Below, piece after piece: positions 13,981-21,146 of a stretch of 23,651 nucleotides of DNA. Numbering within the stretch: the first letter of the stretch is position 1; every line of letters starts with the position of its first letter. The notes beneath the pieces were generated by a model. It saw nothing but the letters and a program-made list of their open reading frames with translations, made no database searches and was not told the DNA's origin. The translations under genes and the position numbers were made by a program. Origin of the DNA: Brevibacillus_F sp035644815 (GTDB taxonomy: Bacteria; Bacillota; Bacilli; Brevibacillales; Brevibacillaceae); the NCBI GenBank assembly GCA_035644815.1, contig DASQNU010000167.1, forward strand, positions 1-23,651, given 5' to 3'.

Positions 13981-14709
13981 ATGGAACCAGTTGTGAAAGT
14001 GCAAGGGGTGACCAAACGCTATCGAAATGGTCGCGGAATACGGGATATCAGCTTTGAAGTGAACAGAGGAGATGTATACGGTTTGTTCGGCCCGAATGGA
14101 GCAGGAAAGACAACCCTCTTGAAAATGCTTGCCGGCCTTTGTGCACCGGATCGGGGACAAGTCAGCCTGTTTGGTCACTCCATTCCCGATCAGTTTGAAC
14201 TAGCGACGGAGCACGCCAGCTTCTTGATTGAAACGATGGAAGCCTACACCTATATGAGTGCCTACGAAAATCTGAAGCTAGTCGCCCGATTTTACCCGGG
14301 TCTGCCGAAAAACAGGATCGCAGAGACGCTGGAATGGGTAGGTCTGGCAGCGTACCGGGATGAAAAAGTGCAGCGATTTTCAATGGGCATGAAGCAAAGG
14401 CTTGCACTTGCTTGTGCACTTTTATCGAATCCAAAACTGGTCATTTTGGATGAACCTACAAACGGGCTGGATATTGAAGGTGTGGTCGATGTACGTAATC
14501 TCCTCTTGCGTCTTGCTCGGGAAAGAGGCATTACCTTCCTCATTTCCAGTCACATGATTGATGAAATGGAGCGGGTATGCAACCGAATCGGGATTCTCCA
14601 TGATGGCGTCTTGATTCAACAAGGCAAGATCCATGAATTGCTGAGAGATGATTCCATGACGCTAGAGCAGTATTATCTCTCGCAAGTAAAAAAAGCAAAG
14701 GAGAACTGA
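13981..14709 (+). CDS. ABC exporter ATP-binding protein (BcrA/CcmA-like)
   Basis: A single-domain ATPase of 242 residues. Walker A is GPNGAGKTT (residues 37-45), the signature region is FSMGMKQRLALACALL (a common variant of LSGGQ in bacitracin/antibiotic-exporter ATPases), Walker B is LVILDEPTNGLD, and the switch His is in ISSHMIDEME. It starts at ATG 13981 behind GGAGGGGGGAG and ends four bases before the permease gene. With that ABC-2 permease it should form a heteromeric exporter, or an envelope-maintenance transporter, controlled by the two-component system that follows. The substrate is unknown; antimicrobial peptide resistance is typical of such sets but unproven here. Confidence 0.88.
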   Translation: MEPVVKVQGVTKRYRNGRGIRDISFEVNRGDVYGLFGPNGAGKTTLLKMLAGLCAPDRGQVSLFGHSIPDQFELATEHASFLIETMEAYTYMSAYENLKLVARFYPGLPKNRIAETLEWVGLAAYRDEKVQRFSMGMKQRLALACALLSNPKLVILDEPTNGLDIEGVVDVRNLLLRLARERGITFLISSHMIDEMERVCNRIGILHDGVLIQQGKIHELLRDDSMTLEQYYLSQVKKAKEN

Positions 14710-14713
14710 CCTT

Positions 14714-15463
14714 ATGCATCAGTTGTATGCGAATGTCTTGAATGAAACGGAAAAATTGTACCGGCAAAAAAAGACGAAGGTGATCGTTGTCCTTACCGTT
14801 CTGGTGCCTGTCCTGTCGGCATTTCTAATGAATAGCGTTCAAAAGAATATGGGGATTGTGCTCGGTGACGGTAGGGATTTTCCGCTCATCATGCTGAGTC
14901 TGTTCACGGCTGTACTCTTGCCATTCTTTTTGTTCATGACGGCAGCAGACATGTTTTCCGGAGAAGCGGCGTCGCGTACGCTGAAAAATGTGCTGGTGCG
15001 TCCGATAGCCAGATCGAAAATATTCGTATCCAAGGTGCTGGTAATCGCCCTATTTATTCTCGTAGAGCTAGCGATTATCTGGCTAACGTCTTTTGTGACG
15101 GGTCTCTTCATGACCAGTGAGAATATGCTTCCGGGAATATTTGAAGGGGTAATGGCGTATGAACTTTCCTTTTTTCCCATGATGGTGCTGGGACTGATCG
15201 CCGTATTGATTGCCGTATGCGTTGACAGCAGCATCGGCGCATTTGCCTTATCCACGCTCGTATATATTGCGGCTAAGCTGCTTCCCTACATCTTTCCATA
15301 CGCGGCCGCCTGGTCCGCCTTTACTTATACCGATTGGCATATGATGTGGATTGGCAATGCGGTTTCTACCGGCAATCTCATTCAAGTTTTCACGCTGCTG
15401 CTATCCAGTTGTATAATTAGTTTTACAGCAGGATGGTACTTGTTCGAGAAAAAACAATTTTAG
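14714..15463 (+). CDS. ABC-2 type exporter permease
   Basis: A six-span membrane protein of 249 residues, typical in size for ABC-2 permeases paired with BcrA-like ATPases. An N-terminal cytoplasmic helix (NVLNETEKLYRQKKTKVIV) precedes the first membrane span. The conserved stretch DMFSGEAASRTLKNVLVRPIARSKIFVSK after span 2 is the coupling-helix region ('E...GTL..LL..P.sR...') that contacts the ATPase. Four more hydrophobic spans follow, ending in KKQF. It is preceded by AAAGGAG and followed 20 bp later by the histidine kinase. It is not of the large BceB type with an extracytoplasmic loop, so it is unlikely to act as the kinase's peptide sensor itself. Confidence 0.85.
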   Translation: MHQLYANVLNETEKLYRQKKTKVIVVLTVLVPVLSAFLMNSVQKNMGIVLGDGRDFPLIMLSLFTAVLLPFFLFMTAADMFSGEAASRTLKNVLVRPIARSKIFVSKVLVIALFILVELAIIWLTSFVTGLFMTSENMLPGIFEGVMAYELSFFPMMVLGLIAVLIAVCVDSSIGAFALSTLVYIAAKLLPYIFPYAAAWSAFTYTDWHMMWIGNAVSTGNLIQVFTLLLSSCIISFTAGWYLFEKKQF

Positions 15464-15483
15464 CAACTCAGGGAGATCGATTT

Positions 15484-16983
15484 ATGACCATCAGGAAGAA
15501 GCTGCTGTTCTCTTACATTGGGATGATCCTAATACCATTGGTCCTGTTTTTTCCGGTGGCTATGCTGCTCACGGGAATCTTCATGAAAGATCTCCAAGGG
15601 TGGAAAGAAATCAAGCAGGATGATGATGCGAACCACAGATGGGTTCCGGCAATCAAGAAATCGTTTGAGGAACGCAACGAACTGTTTGCGGGAATTAAAC
15701 TCATGGCGCGTTATGACCCTGATCGTCTGACTGATCAAGCATTTCTGCAGCAAACGGATGGTGAATTCAATTCACTGCGGTCAGGGCTAGTCGTCGTCAA
15801 ACAGGGCAGCATTATTTTTTCGTCTCCCATCCTTGCGGGGGTTGAACTGTCCGAGGCGCTTGCGGATGGTAAATCCGAAAAGGCTGGACATGGATTTCAT
15901 TTCGGCGGCATCGATCAAACATTCACGGTGGAGCGCTATGATTTCACTTTCCAGGATCGACAGCAGGGAACTGTCTATGTACTTACGGATACGAAATCAT
16001 TATTCGAGTTTTTCCGTAAATTTTTCCCGCTGATCATTCTGACCGTATTGATCGTCGTCGGGCTCACGAATGCACTTTTGACGTATCTTGTTTCCCGCAG
16101 CATGATCAAGCCGTTGTATGACTTGAAGCAAGCGGCATTGCAGATCAAGGAAGGGAATCTGGATTATGAGGTCAAGGTGAAAAGGAAGGACGAAATCGGC
16201 GAGCTTGGATCGGCTTTTGAAGAAATGCGCTGCAGGTTGAAGGAGTCGATCCATCTCCAGCTTCAGTACGAGGAAAACCGCAAAGAGCTGCTCTCCAATA
16301 TCTCCCATGATTTGAAAACACCCATTACCGGGATCAAAGGGTGTGTGGAAGGCATTCTTGACGGGATCGTCCATACAGAGGAAAAACAGAAGAAATATAT
16401 GAACATGATCTACAAAAAAGCGAACGATATGGATCGGATGATCGATGAATTGTTTTTGTTTTCGAAGCTCGATTTGAAAAGGCTGCCGTTCCATTTTGAG
16501 GAGCTGGATATCGTTTCTTATTTGCGGGACTACCTGGAAGAAGCGGGTCTTGATCCGCAAAAGAAAGGTGTCTCCTTCGTTTCCTCATACGAAGGTAATC
16601 AACCGATTCACATCTGGGCAGACCGCGAGAAGCTAGACCGTGTGATGATGAATATCGTGGACAACAGCCTCAAGCATATGCGCGGGGCTGAAAAAGAAAT
16701 CAGGATCGAACTGTTCGAAGGTGAAAAGGAAATCACGGTAAAAATTACGGACAATGGATGCGGGATCGACAAAGAGGCACTACCGCATATTTTTGACCGT
16801 TTTTACCGGGTGGAATCATCCCGAAACACGGAGAATGGCGGCAGCGGGCTTGGTCTTGCGATCGTGAAGCAAATCGTGGAGGGGCACGGGGGCCAAATCA
16901 TGGCGGAAAGTAAGGTGGGAGCAGGAACAAGCATCATCTTTACTCTCCCGAAAAAGAACGAGGGAAAAGGTGAACGCTCATGA
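15484..16983 (+). CDS. Sensor histidine kinase
   Basis: A membrane sensor kinase of 499 residues. A first transmembrane segment (LLFSYIGMILIPLVLFFPVA) is followed by an extracytoplasmic sensor domain of about 150 residues, a second segment (LIILTVLIVVGLTNALLTYLV) and a HAMP linker (SMIKPLYDLKQAALQI). The HisKA domain follows with NISHDLKTPITGI, where His275 is the phosphorylation site. The HATPase_c domain has N-box NIVDNSLKH, G1 DNGCGI and G2 GGSGLGLAIV. The start is ATG 15484 behind GGGAG; a GTG-initiated extension from 15433 would run into the permease gene. The stop overlaps the response regulator start by four bases (ATGA), so translation is coupled. The signal is unknown. Confidence 0.92.
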   Translation: MTIRKKLLFSYIGMILIPLVLFFPVAMLLTGIFMKDLQGWKEIKQDDDANHRWVPAIKKSFEERNELFAGIKLMARYDPDRLTDQAFLQQTDGEFNSLRSGLVVVKQGSIIFSSPILAGVELSEALADGKSEKAGHGFHFGGIDQTFTVERYDFTFQDRQQGTVYVLTDTKSLFEFFRKFFPLIILTVLIVVGLTNALLTYLVSRSMIKPLYDLKQAALQIKEGNLDYEVKVKRKDEIGELGSAFEEMRCRLKESIHLQLQYEENRKELLSNISHDLKTPITGIKGCVEGILDGIVHTEEKQKKYMNMIYKKANDMDRMIDELFLFSKLDLKRLPFHFEELDIVSYLRDYLEEAGLDPQKKGVSFVSSYEGNQPIHIWADREKLDRVMMNIVDNSLKHMRGAEKEIRIELFEGEKEITVKITDNGCGIDKEALPHIFDRFYRVESSRNTENGGSGLGLAIVKQIVEGHGGQIMAESKVGAGTSIIFTLPKKNEGKGERS

Positions 16984-17669
16984 AAAAGATCCTCATAATC
17001 GAAGACGATGCTGTCATCGCCGAAGTGCAAAAAGATTATTTGGAAGCGAACGGCTATACGGCGGATATCGCACAGTCAGGCGACCTCGGCTTGCAGAAGG
17101 CGCTGCATGAGGCATACGATTTGATCATTCTCGATCTGATGCTTCCCCATACGGACGGCTTCGAGATCTGCAAGCAAGTCCGCCGGGAAAAAAACATCCC
17201 TATCCTGATGGTGTCCGCCAAAAAGGAAGAGGTGGACAAGATACACGGTCTCGGGATGGGGGCGGATGATTATATAATCAAGCCGTTCAGCGTAGGCGAG
17301 CTGGTCGCCCGGGTCAAGGCGCATCTCGCCCGATACGAGCGATTGATCGGCAGCGAGGTGCGGGCCAGGGACGAGATTAGCATCAGGGGGATACGCATCG
17401 ACAAGCTGTCCCGAAAAGTAACGGTGAATGACAAGGAAGTCGCATTTACTTCCAAGGAATACGATTTGCTGCTGTTTTTGGTTATTCATCCGAATCGGGT
17501 ATTCACGAAAGATGACCTGTTTGAAAAAATATGGGGCTTCGATTCGCTCGGGGATATCGCGACCGTCACGGTGCATATCAGCAAGCTGCGGGAAAAAATC
17601 GAACGTAACCCTTCGAAACCGCAATATATCGAGACGATTTGGGGCGTCGGCTACAGATTCAATCTGTAA
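16980..17669 (+). CDS. OmpR/PhoB-family response regulator
   Basis: A regulator of 229 residues. The receiver domain (1-115) has the acidic pocket E8/D9/D10, phosphoacceptor Asp52 in LILDLMLP, Ser79 in the Thr/Ser switch position, and Lys101 in DDYIIKPF. The winged-helix domain (about 130-229) contains VAFTSKEYDLLLFLVIHPNRVFT and the recognition region IATVTVHISKLREKIE, ending with the family's GVGYRF. It is the partner of the overlapping histidine kinase. OmpR-type regulators bind 11-bp-spaced direct repeats, and two such four-repeat arrays flank this module (12889-12927 and 18362-18400), making them the likely targets. Its 3' end overlaps the convergent small gene by 11 bp. Confidence 0.93.
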   Translation: MKKILIIEDDAVIAEVQKDYLEANGYTADIAQSGDLGLQKALHEAYDLIILDLMLPHTDGFEICKQVRREKNIPILMVSAKKEEVDKIHGLGMGADDYIIKPFSVGELVARVKAHLARYERLIGSEVRARDEISIRGIRIDKLSRKVTVNDKEVAFTSKEYDLLLFLVIHPNRVFTKDDLFEKIWGFDSLGDIATVTVHISKLREKIERNPSKPQYIETIWGVGYRFNL

Positions 17670-17898
17670 TGCGGGCGCTTTTTCTTTTCCCCGAATTCAG
17701 AATGCCCCATTCGATGATCGCAACATTCAATACTAGCGCGACCCATATGTTTACATTCAAGACCTCTTCAACCATGACTTCCCGTCCATGAGGGAGAGAA
17801 AAACCATTCAACACATAATGAGCCATAAAAGGAAGTATGACTCCAAGAGACAAAAGGATGAAAATCCACCAGCTTTTCGAGATTATCATCATCTGCAT
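17659..17898 (-). CDS. Small two-span membrane protein, second gene of the DUF6220 pair
   Basis: A protein of 79 residues with two hydrophobic segments: about 10-31 (WWIFILLSLGVILPFMAHYVL) and about 50-68 (NIWVALVLNVAIIEWGIL). They are joined by a polar loop containing HGREVMVEE, and a basic tail SGKRKSARITD follows. No family is recognised. The start ATG at 17898 abuts the stop codon of the preceding gene (TGAATG), with GAGGTG as ribosome site, so it is translationally coupled to the DUF6220-like gene and read from the same repeat-controlled promoter. Its stop lies within the 3' end of the convergent response regulator gene. Confidence 0.65.
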   Translation of the reverse strand: MQMMIISKSWWIFILLSLGVILPFMAHYVLNGFSLPHGREVMVEEVLNVNIWVALVLNVAIIEWGILNSGKRKSARITD

Positions 17899-18324
17899 TC
17901 ACACCTCATTTCGATGGGCAGCTGCTAAATGACGTCCTTGTGAAACCGTGATGATCGATCCCCAAAACAGCAGCAACGCGATTACCGGATGAAGGGAGGA
18001 AAGTGCTCCCAGCGTAGATTTGAAAACAACGGTAAGGAATTGGGCGACAATCATCAGGTATAATCCGAATGAAATCCAGCGCAGGCTTACCGGCATTTTT
18101 CCGAGGAAGGCGAGAACCAGCATGACGATGGGTACAAAGGCAAAATAGGTGGCCCAATTCCGGTGCATTTCCCAATACTCCCAAGAGACGAACAATCCAA
18201 GACCTGCCAAAAATACTTGTATCGTAATGAAAGCCAAAAATCCCCACGCCAGAACGAGATACAATCTCCTGGCAAGCGTGACAAACGGCGAAAGAGTAGC
18301 CGCCTTTTCAATGTTAGTACTCAT
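17899..18324 (-). CDS. DUF6220-like integral membrane protein
   Basis: A protein of 141 residues with four predicted membrane spans. It contains LARRLYLVLAWGFLAFITIQVFLAGLGLF at the first span, EMHRNWATYFAFVPIVMLVL at the second, and HPVIALLLFWGSIITVSQGR at the last. The order 'aRRLY..LAW....i..QVFLAGLG..', then a 'HR..' helix, and a final 'HP..ALLLF' span, is that of DUF6220 proteins, whose function is unknown; this assignment is from memory of the family pattern. The start chosen is ATG 18324 behind AAGGAGGGG; an upstream in-frame ATG at 18366 lies inside the operator. The promoter carries four 11-bp direct repeats like those before the secreted-protein gene at 13002. Confidence 0.78.
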   Translation of the reverse strand: MSTNIEKAATLSPFVTLARRLYLVLAWGFLAFITIQVFLAGLGLFVSWEYWEMHRNWATYFAFVPIVMLVLAFLGKMPVSLRWISFGLYLMIVAQFLTVVFKSTLGALSSLHPVIALLLFWGSIITVSQGRHLAAAHRNEV

Positions 18325-18346
18325 TTGCACCCCTCCTTTATTGCAC

Positions 18347-18400
18347 ATTTTACTTACCATTTCCAAACAAAGGCTAAATGAATTCTAAAAAGAGTGTAAA
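18347..18400 (-). promoter_or_regulatory. Second four-repeat 11-bp operator and promoter, leftward
   Basis: Read on the minus strand, TTTACA starts at 18400, TTTAGA at 18389, TTTAGC at 18378 and TTTGGA at 18367: four hexamers at exactly 11-bp period. A -10 box TAAAAT (18352-18347) starts 15 bp after the last repeat, the same offset as at 12937. It drives the DUF6220-like gene and its partner. Predicted target of the adjacent OmpR-type regulator. Confidence 0.75.
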
Positions 18401-18420
18401 ATCCTGTCCGCTTACCGGCT

Positions 18421-18462
18421 CTACGCCCAAAGGCGTAGGTGGTGGGAGTATTTTGGTATAAT
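18421..18462 (+). promoter_or_regulatory. Perfect inverted repeat upstream of an extended -10 box
   Basis: CTACGCC (18421-18427), loop CAAA, GGCGTAG (18432-18438), followed by TTGGTATAAT with the -10 hexamer at 18457-18462. There is no TTGACA-like -35; the repeat occupies that place. It could be an operator for an unidentified regulator, a small RNA hairpin, or an IS200/IS605-type end remnant. Confidence 0.5.
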
Positions 18463-18542
18463 GAGAAAGGAATGATTAAAATTCCCCTTTTGATACGAAG
18501 AGGAGATTAATAGAAATAGATTAAAGAGGTGGAAATGAAAAA

Positions 18543-19103
18543 GTGGAACAAATCCTTTCTGTTTATTGGAGTCCCGCTACAATCGGGCTTATTGTGGGTT
18601 CACTTGTCATTATATTTGTAGCTTTTAGCATCCTGAAATACGTAAAACGCAAATTGAGAAAGTGGGTATATACGGCTATCGGGAGCGGGAAGACACTCTT
18701 AATTGGAACCTTATTGTTTGGTGGAGGGGAAAGTGTTCCAGCCTTCTTTCAATCAACACCCATAGCTTTTCAGCAGACTATAAACGCGGCTGATTTTGAT
18801 GTTGACTATGGAGACAATCGATTGACGTTTGAAAACGATGATGACGTCCATGGATATGTGGAACATAAAGATCGTAACGTAGTCTTATTTGTACAAACGA
18901 ATATCGAAGCCCCAGAGTCTGTACAATCTTTACGCCAGCTAGCACAATCATTTGCCCCAACCGCTAAAGTGGACGCTAAAATAGATGAGCTGGTAAGAAC
19001 AAAGGTTAACAAGCGGGTAAGTTTTGCAGGTGGATATCTTGAACTCAAAGGGAACGTTCTTTCTTTCCAGGTTGAGAAACCGTACTATTTAGGCACAGAA
19101 TAA
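18543..19103 (+). CDS. Membrane-anchored protein of unknown function
   Basis: A protein of 186 residues. Residues about 10-30 form a transmembrane helix (PATIGLIVGSLVIIFVAFSIL), followed by a very basic segment (KYVKRKLRKW). A second weaker hydrophobic stretch is near 44-58 (GSGKTLLIGTLLFGGG), then a soluble domain rich in Asp/Val with FDVDYGDNRLTFENDDDVHGYVEH. No family is recognised; the GSGKT string is inside a hydrophobic segment and is not a credible P-loop. The start is uncertain: GTG 18543 lies 10 bases behind AGAGGTGG, while an ATG at 18535 is better placed but opens a different, 28-codon frame. This may be a leader ORF overlapping the gene start. Confidence 0.55.
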   Translation: MEQILSVYWSPATIGLIVGSLVIIFVAFSILKYVKRKLRKWVYTAIGSGKTLLIGTLLFGGGESVPAFFQSTPIAFQQTINAADFDVDYGDNRLTFENDDDVHGYVEHKDRNVVLFVQTNIEAPESVQSLRQLAQSFAPTAKVDAKIDELVRTKVNKRVSFAGGYLELKGNVLSFQVEKPYYLGTE

Positions 19104-19209
19104 AAGGAATTAGTCTAATTGTGGAAAAATACTTCCGTGCTTTCTTTTGAATAAAAAAGATGAAATCCCAGAATCAGGTTTTACAATTTTTTTATCATCT
19201 TTCTACCCC

Positions 19210-19215
19210 TATAAT
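19210..19215 (+). promoter_or_regulatory. -10 box of the metallo-hydrolase gene
   Basis: A perfect TATAAT lies 41 bp before the start codon. The T-rich stretch 17 bp upstream (19187-19192) is only a weak -35. The 152-bp gap before this gene otherwise shows nothing I can name. Confidence 0.5.
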
Positions 19216-19255
19216 GAGCGAATAACGTGAATGGATCACAGGGGGGCGAAGAAAG

Positions 19256-20212
19256 ATGGAAAACAAAATCGCAACATGCATCGAATCCAAGCATTTCAAG
19301 CTAGAGCAGGTAACGAATGGAGTATATGCGGCCATCGCCGTCGGAGGAACAGGTTCTTTAAGCAATGCCGCTATTATTGATTTAGGGGATCAAACACTTG
19401 TCGTCGATACGTTTCTGAGCATTGAGGCTGGCCGCGACTTACAGACAGTAGCAGTGCAGCTGACTGGACGCCCTGTTTCTTACGTTTTCAATACGCATTG
19501 GCATAGTGACCATACGTTCGGAAACCAAGTGTTTGCCCCAACCGCACAGATTATTTCGACTTCCCAGACACGTGAGATCATGGCTACCATCGTCAAGGAG
19601 CGAGTCGAAAAGCATTTGTCAGAACCAGAAGCGATCTACCAAGCTATCGATGAAGTGAGAGAGAAAATGGAGCTGGAGACGGATGAAAAGCTGAAAAAAG
19701 AGATGGAGTGGGAAATCGGCAGCGACCTGGCGTACATGAAGACACTCCCTGAACTGGAATTGACGCTGCCTGCGGTTACGTTTGAGCAGCAGTTGACCAT
19801 TCACGGGAGCAAACGCAAAGTTGAGTTAATCTGCTATGGCGGCGGTCATACGCAGAGTGACGCTTTTCTATACTTGCCAGACGAACGGATCGCCGTAACG
19901 GGGGATTTGGTGTTATCGGGGCATCATCCGGTAATGAGGTATGCCAATCCACAGGAATGGCTGCAAATCTTGGGTCGCGTTGAGGCTCTTGGGGTGGACA
20001 CCATCGTGCCGGGACACGGGGAGGTCTGCTCGCTGGAGGCGCTTCATCAAGTACGCCAATACATCAATGAATTGATAGCGATGGTAGAGCAAGTCGTGCA
20101 GACAGGCGGATCGACAGAGGACATACCGGTGCCGGAAGCCTACCGAAGCTGGTATTTTACGGGCGACTTCCAAGTGAATCTGCAGCGGCTGTACCAGTTG
20201 AAAAACAAGTAA
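19256..20212 (+). CDS. Metallo-beta-lactamase-fold hydrolase
   Basis: A zinc hydrolase of 318 residues, cytoplasmic (no signal peptide). The MBL signature HWHSDH is at residues 81-86 (preceded by VFNT), and the further metal-ligand positions are GGGHTQSD, TGDLVLSG and PGHGE. Between the first and third ligands is a helical insert of about 60 residues, rich in Glu/Lys (EKHLSEPEAIYQAIDEVREK...). This is often seen in MBL proteins of the class B3/PNGM or quinoprotein-relay 'SoxH' type. The substrate is unknown. It starts at ATG 19256 behind GGGGGGCGAAG, has its own TATAAT, and is not part of the frl-like locus that follows. Confidence 0.85.
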   Translation: MENKIATCIESKHFKLEQVTNGVYAAIAVGGTGSLSNAAIIDLGDQTLVVDTFLSIEAGRDLQTVAVQLTGRPVSYVFNTHWHSDHTFGNQVFAPTAQIISTSQTREIMATIVKERVEKHLSEPEAIYQAIDEVREKMELETDEKLKKEMEWEIGSDLAYMKTLPELELTLPAVTFEQQLTIHGSKRKVELICYGGGHTQSDAFLYLPDERIAVTGDLVLSGHHPVMRYANPQEWLQILGRVEALGVDTIVPGHGEVCSLEALHQVRQYINELIAMVEQVVQTGGSTEDIPVPEAYRSWYFTGDFQVNLQRLYQLKNK

Positions 20213-20251
20213 GATCGCAATTCTTGTCGAACGAAAATGGACGGCATCTTA

Positions 20252-20280
20252 TTGACGAAAAAGTCAGACGATTTTAAAAT
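20252..20280 (+). promoter_or_regulatory. Promoter of the GntR-type regulator gene
   Basis: TTGACG (20252-20257) and TAAAAT (20275-20280) with a 17-bp spacer. The predicted start of transcription, near 20287, is five bases before the operator palindrome. Confidence 0.75.
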
Positions 20281-20290
20281 GAGAATCAAG

Positions 20291-20302
20291 CGGTATATAC
20301 CA
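20291..20302 (+). promoter_or_regulatory. GntR operator copy 1 (autoregulation)
   Basis: GGTATATACC (20292-20301) is a perfect 10-bp palindrome, identical to the core of copy 2 at 21105-21114. It sits just downstream of the -10 box and upstream of the AGAGGAAG ribosome site, where a bound repressor would block transcription. Confidence 0.75.
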
Positions 20303-20319
20303 ATCAGAGGAAGACGCAC

Positions 20320-21060
20320 ATGAGTGGAAACAATCGGGGAAAAGATCCAGTTCCGTTTTATAAGCAGCTCAAGGACAAAATCATGGATGACATCGAGAGC
20401 GGCAAGGTAAAGCCAGGGGATAAGCTGCCATCGGAGAGAGAACTGGCGGATCAATATGGAATCAGCAGGATGACAGCCAGACATACCCTGTCCATATTGG
20501 AAAGAGAAGGCGTCGTTGAGCGGCGGGTGGGCGCTGGTACTTTTATTACCAACCAGCGAATTGAAATGAACTTCATCACCTTCAACAGCTTTACCAAAAG
20601 CATGTTGGGCAAAGGGCTGAATCCCAGTACGCAGCTGCTTGCCGTCTACAAGGATGAAGCTAGGACCAGACTGGCCAACCTGCTGAAAATTCCTGTTGGC
20701 GAAGAAGTGATCGTAATTAAACGGTTGCGGTTGGCCAACCAGATACCGGTGGCGATTGAGGAATCCTGCATCCCCTATCGTTATTGCAGCGGAATCGAGG
20801 CTTTGATGATGGATGACGTCTCCTTGTACCAGATATTGGAGGAGCAGTACGGCATTACCCTTGTCAAAGCGAGAGAATATATGCAGATCACCTTTTCCGA
20901 TGAAACGGAAAGCAAGTTATTGCGAATCCGATCAGAGAGCCCGTGCTTTTTGCTGGAGGCGGTGGCGCTGGACAAAGACGGGAAGGAGATTGAATTCTCC
21001 AAATCGATTACAAGAAGCGACATTGTGAAATTTTATTCAGAACCGCAGTTGAAACGATAA
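20320..21060 (+). CDS. frlR: GntR/HutC-family repressor of the frl-like operon
   Basis: A regulator of 246 residues. The N-terminal winged helix (about 8-75) reads YKQLKDKIMDDIESGKVKPGDKLPSERELA and ISRMTARHTLSILEREG, then ERRVGAGTFI. A UTRA ligand-binding domain follows (about 90-240) with EEVIVIKRLRLANQIPVAIEES. This is the HutC subfamily that usually binds a phosphosugar or amino-acid derivative. The start is ATG 20320 behind AGAGGAAG. It shares the palindrome TATATA-centred operator with the kinase promoter and has one in its own leader. The symbol rests on synteny with an FrlD-like kinase and a sugar ABC system, as for B. subtilis frlR, and on family membership; the inducer is presumed to be a fructosamine 6-phosphate. 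Confidence 0.75.
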   Translation: MSGNNRGKDPVPFYKQLKDKIMDDIESGKVKPGDKLPSERELADQYGISRMTARHTLSILEREGVVERRVGAGTFITNQRIEMNFITFNSFTKSMLGKGLNPSTQLLAVYKDEARTRLANLLKIPVGEEVIVIKRLRLANQIPVAIEESCIPYRYCSGIEALMMDDVSLYQILEEQYGITLVKAREYMQITFSDETESKLLRIRSESPCFLLEAVALDKDGKEIEFSKSITRSDIVKFYSEPQLKR

Positions 21061-21095
21061 AAAAATGGATGGCGCTTTGCTTCTCCATTTTTTTT
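21060..21095 (+). terminator. Terminator between regulator and kinase genes
   Basis: An AAAAAATGGA arm at 21060-21069 pairs with TCCATTTTTT (21084-21093), and the T-run continues to 21095. It starts right at the regulator's stop codon and separates it from the kinase promoter. Confidence 0.75.
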
Positions 21096-21122
21096 GAAAG
21101 AAATGGTATATACCAATATTCT
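21094..21122 (+). promoter_or_regulatory. Promoter of the frl-like operon with operator in the spacer
   Basis: TTGAAA (21094-21099) and TATTCT (21117-21122) are separated by 17 bp, and the palindrome TGGTATATACCA (21104-21115) fills that spacer. A repressor bound here would exclude RNA polymerase. The same GGTATATACC core lies in front of the GntR gene, so the two promoters should be controlled together. Confidence 0.8.
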
Positions 21123-21146
21123 ATCCATCGAGAAAGGAAGTGCAAA

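Noticed and set aside
18543..19103. GSGKT string as a nucleotide-binding P-loop in the unknown membrane protein
   Set aside because: It is embedded at the edge of a hydrophobic segment with no Walker B or other nucleotide-binding motif after it.
19180..19215. TTTACA, TTTATC and TCTACC at 11-bp spacing before the metallo-hydrolase gene, resembling the four-repeat operator
   Set aside because: The second and third units match poorly and the -10 lies 30 bp, not 48 bp, from the first unit, so the geometry of the two good operators is not met.
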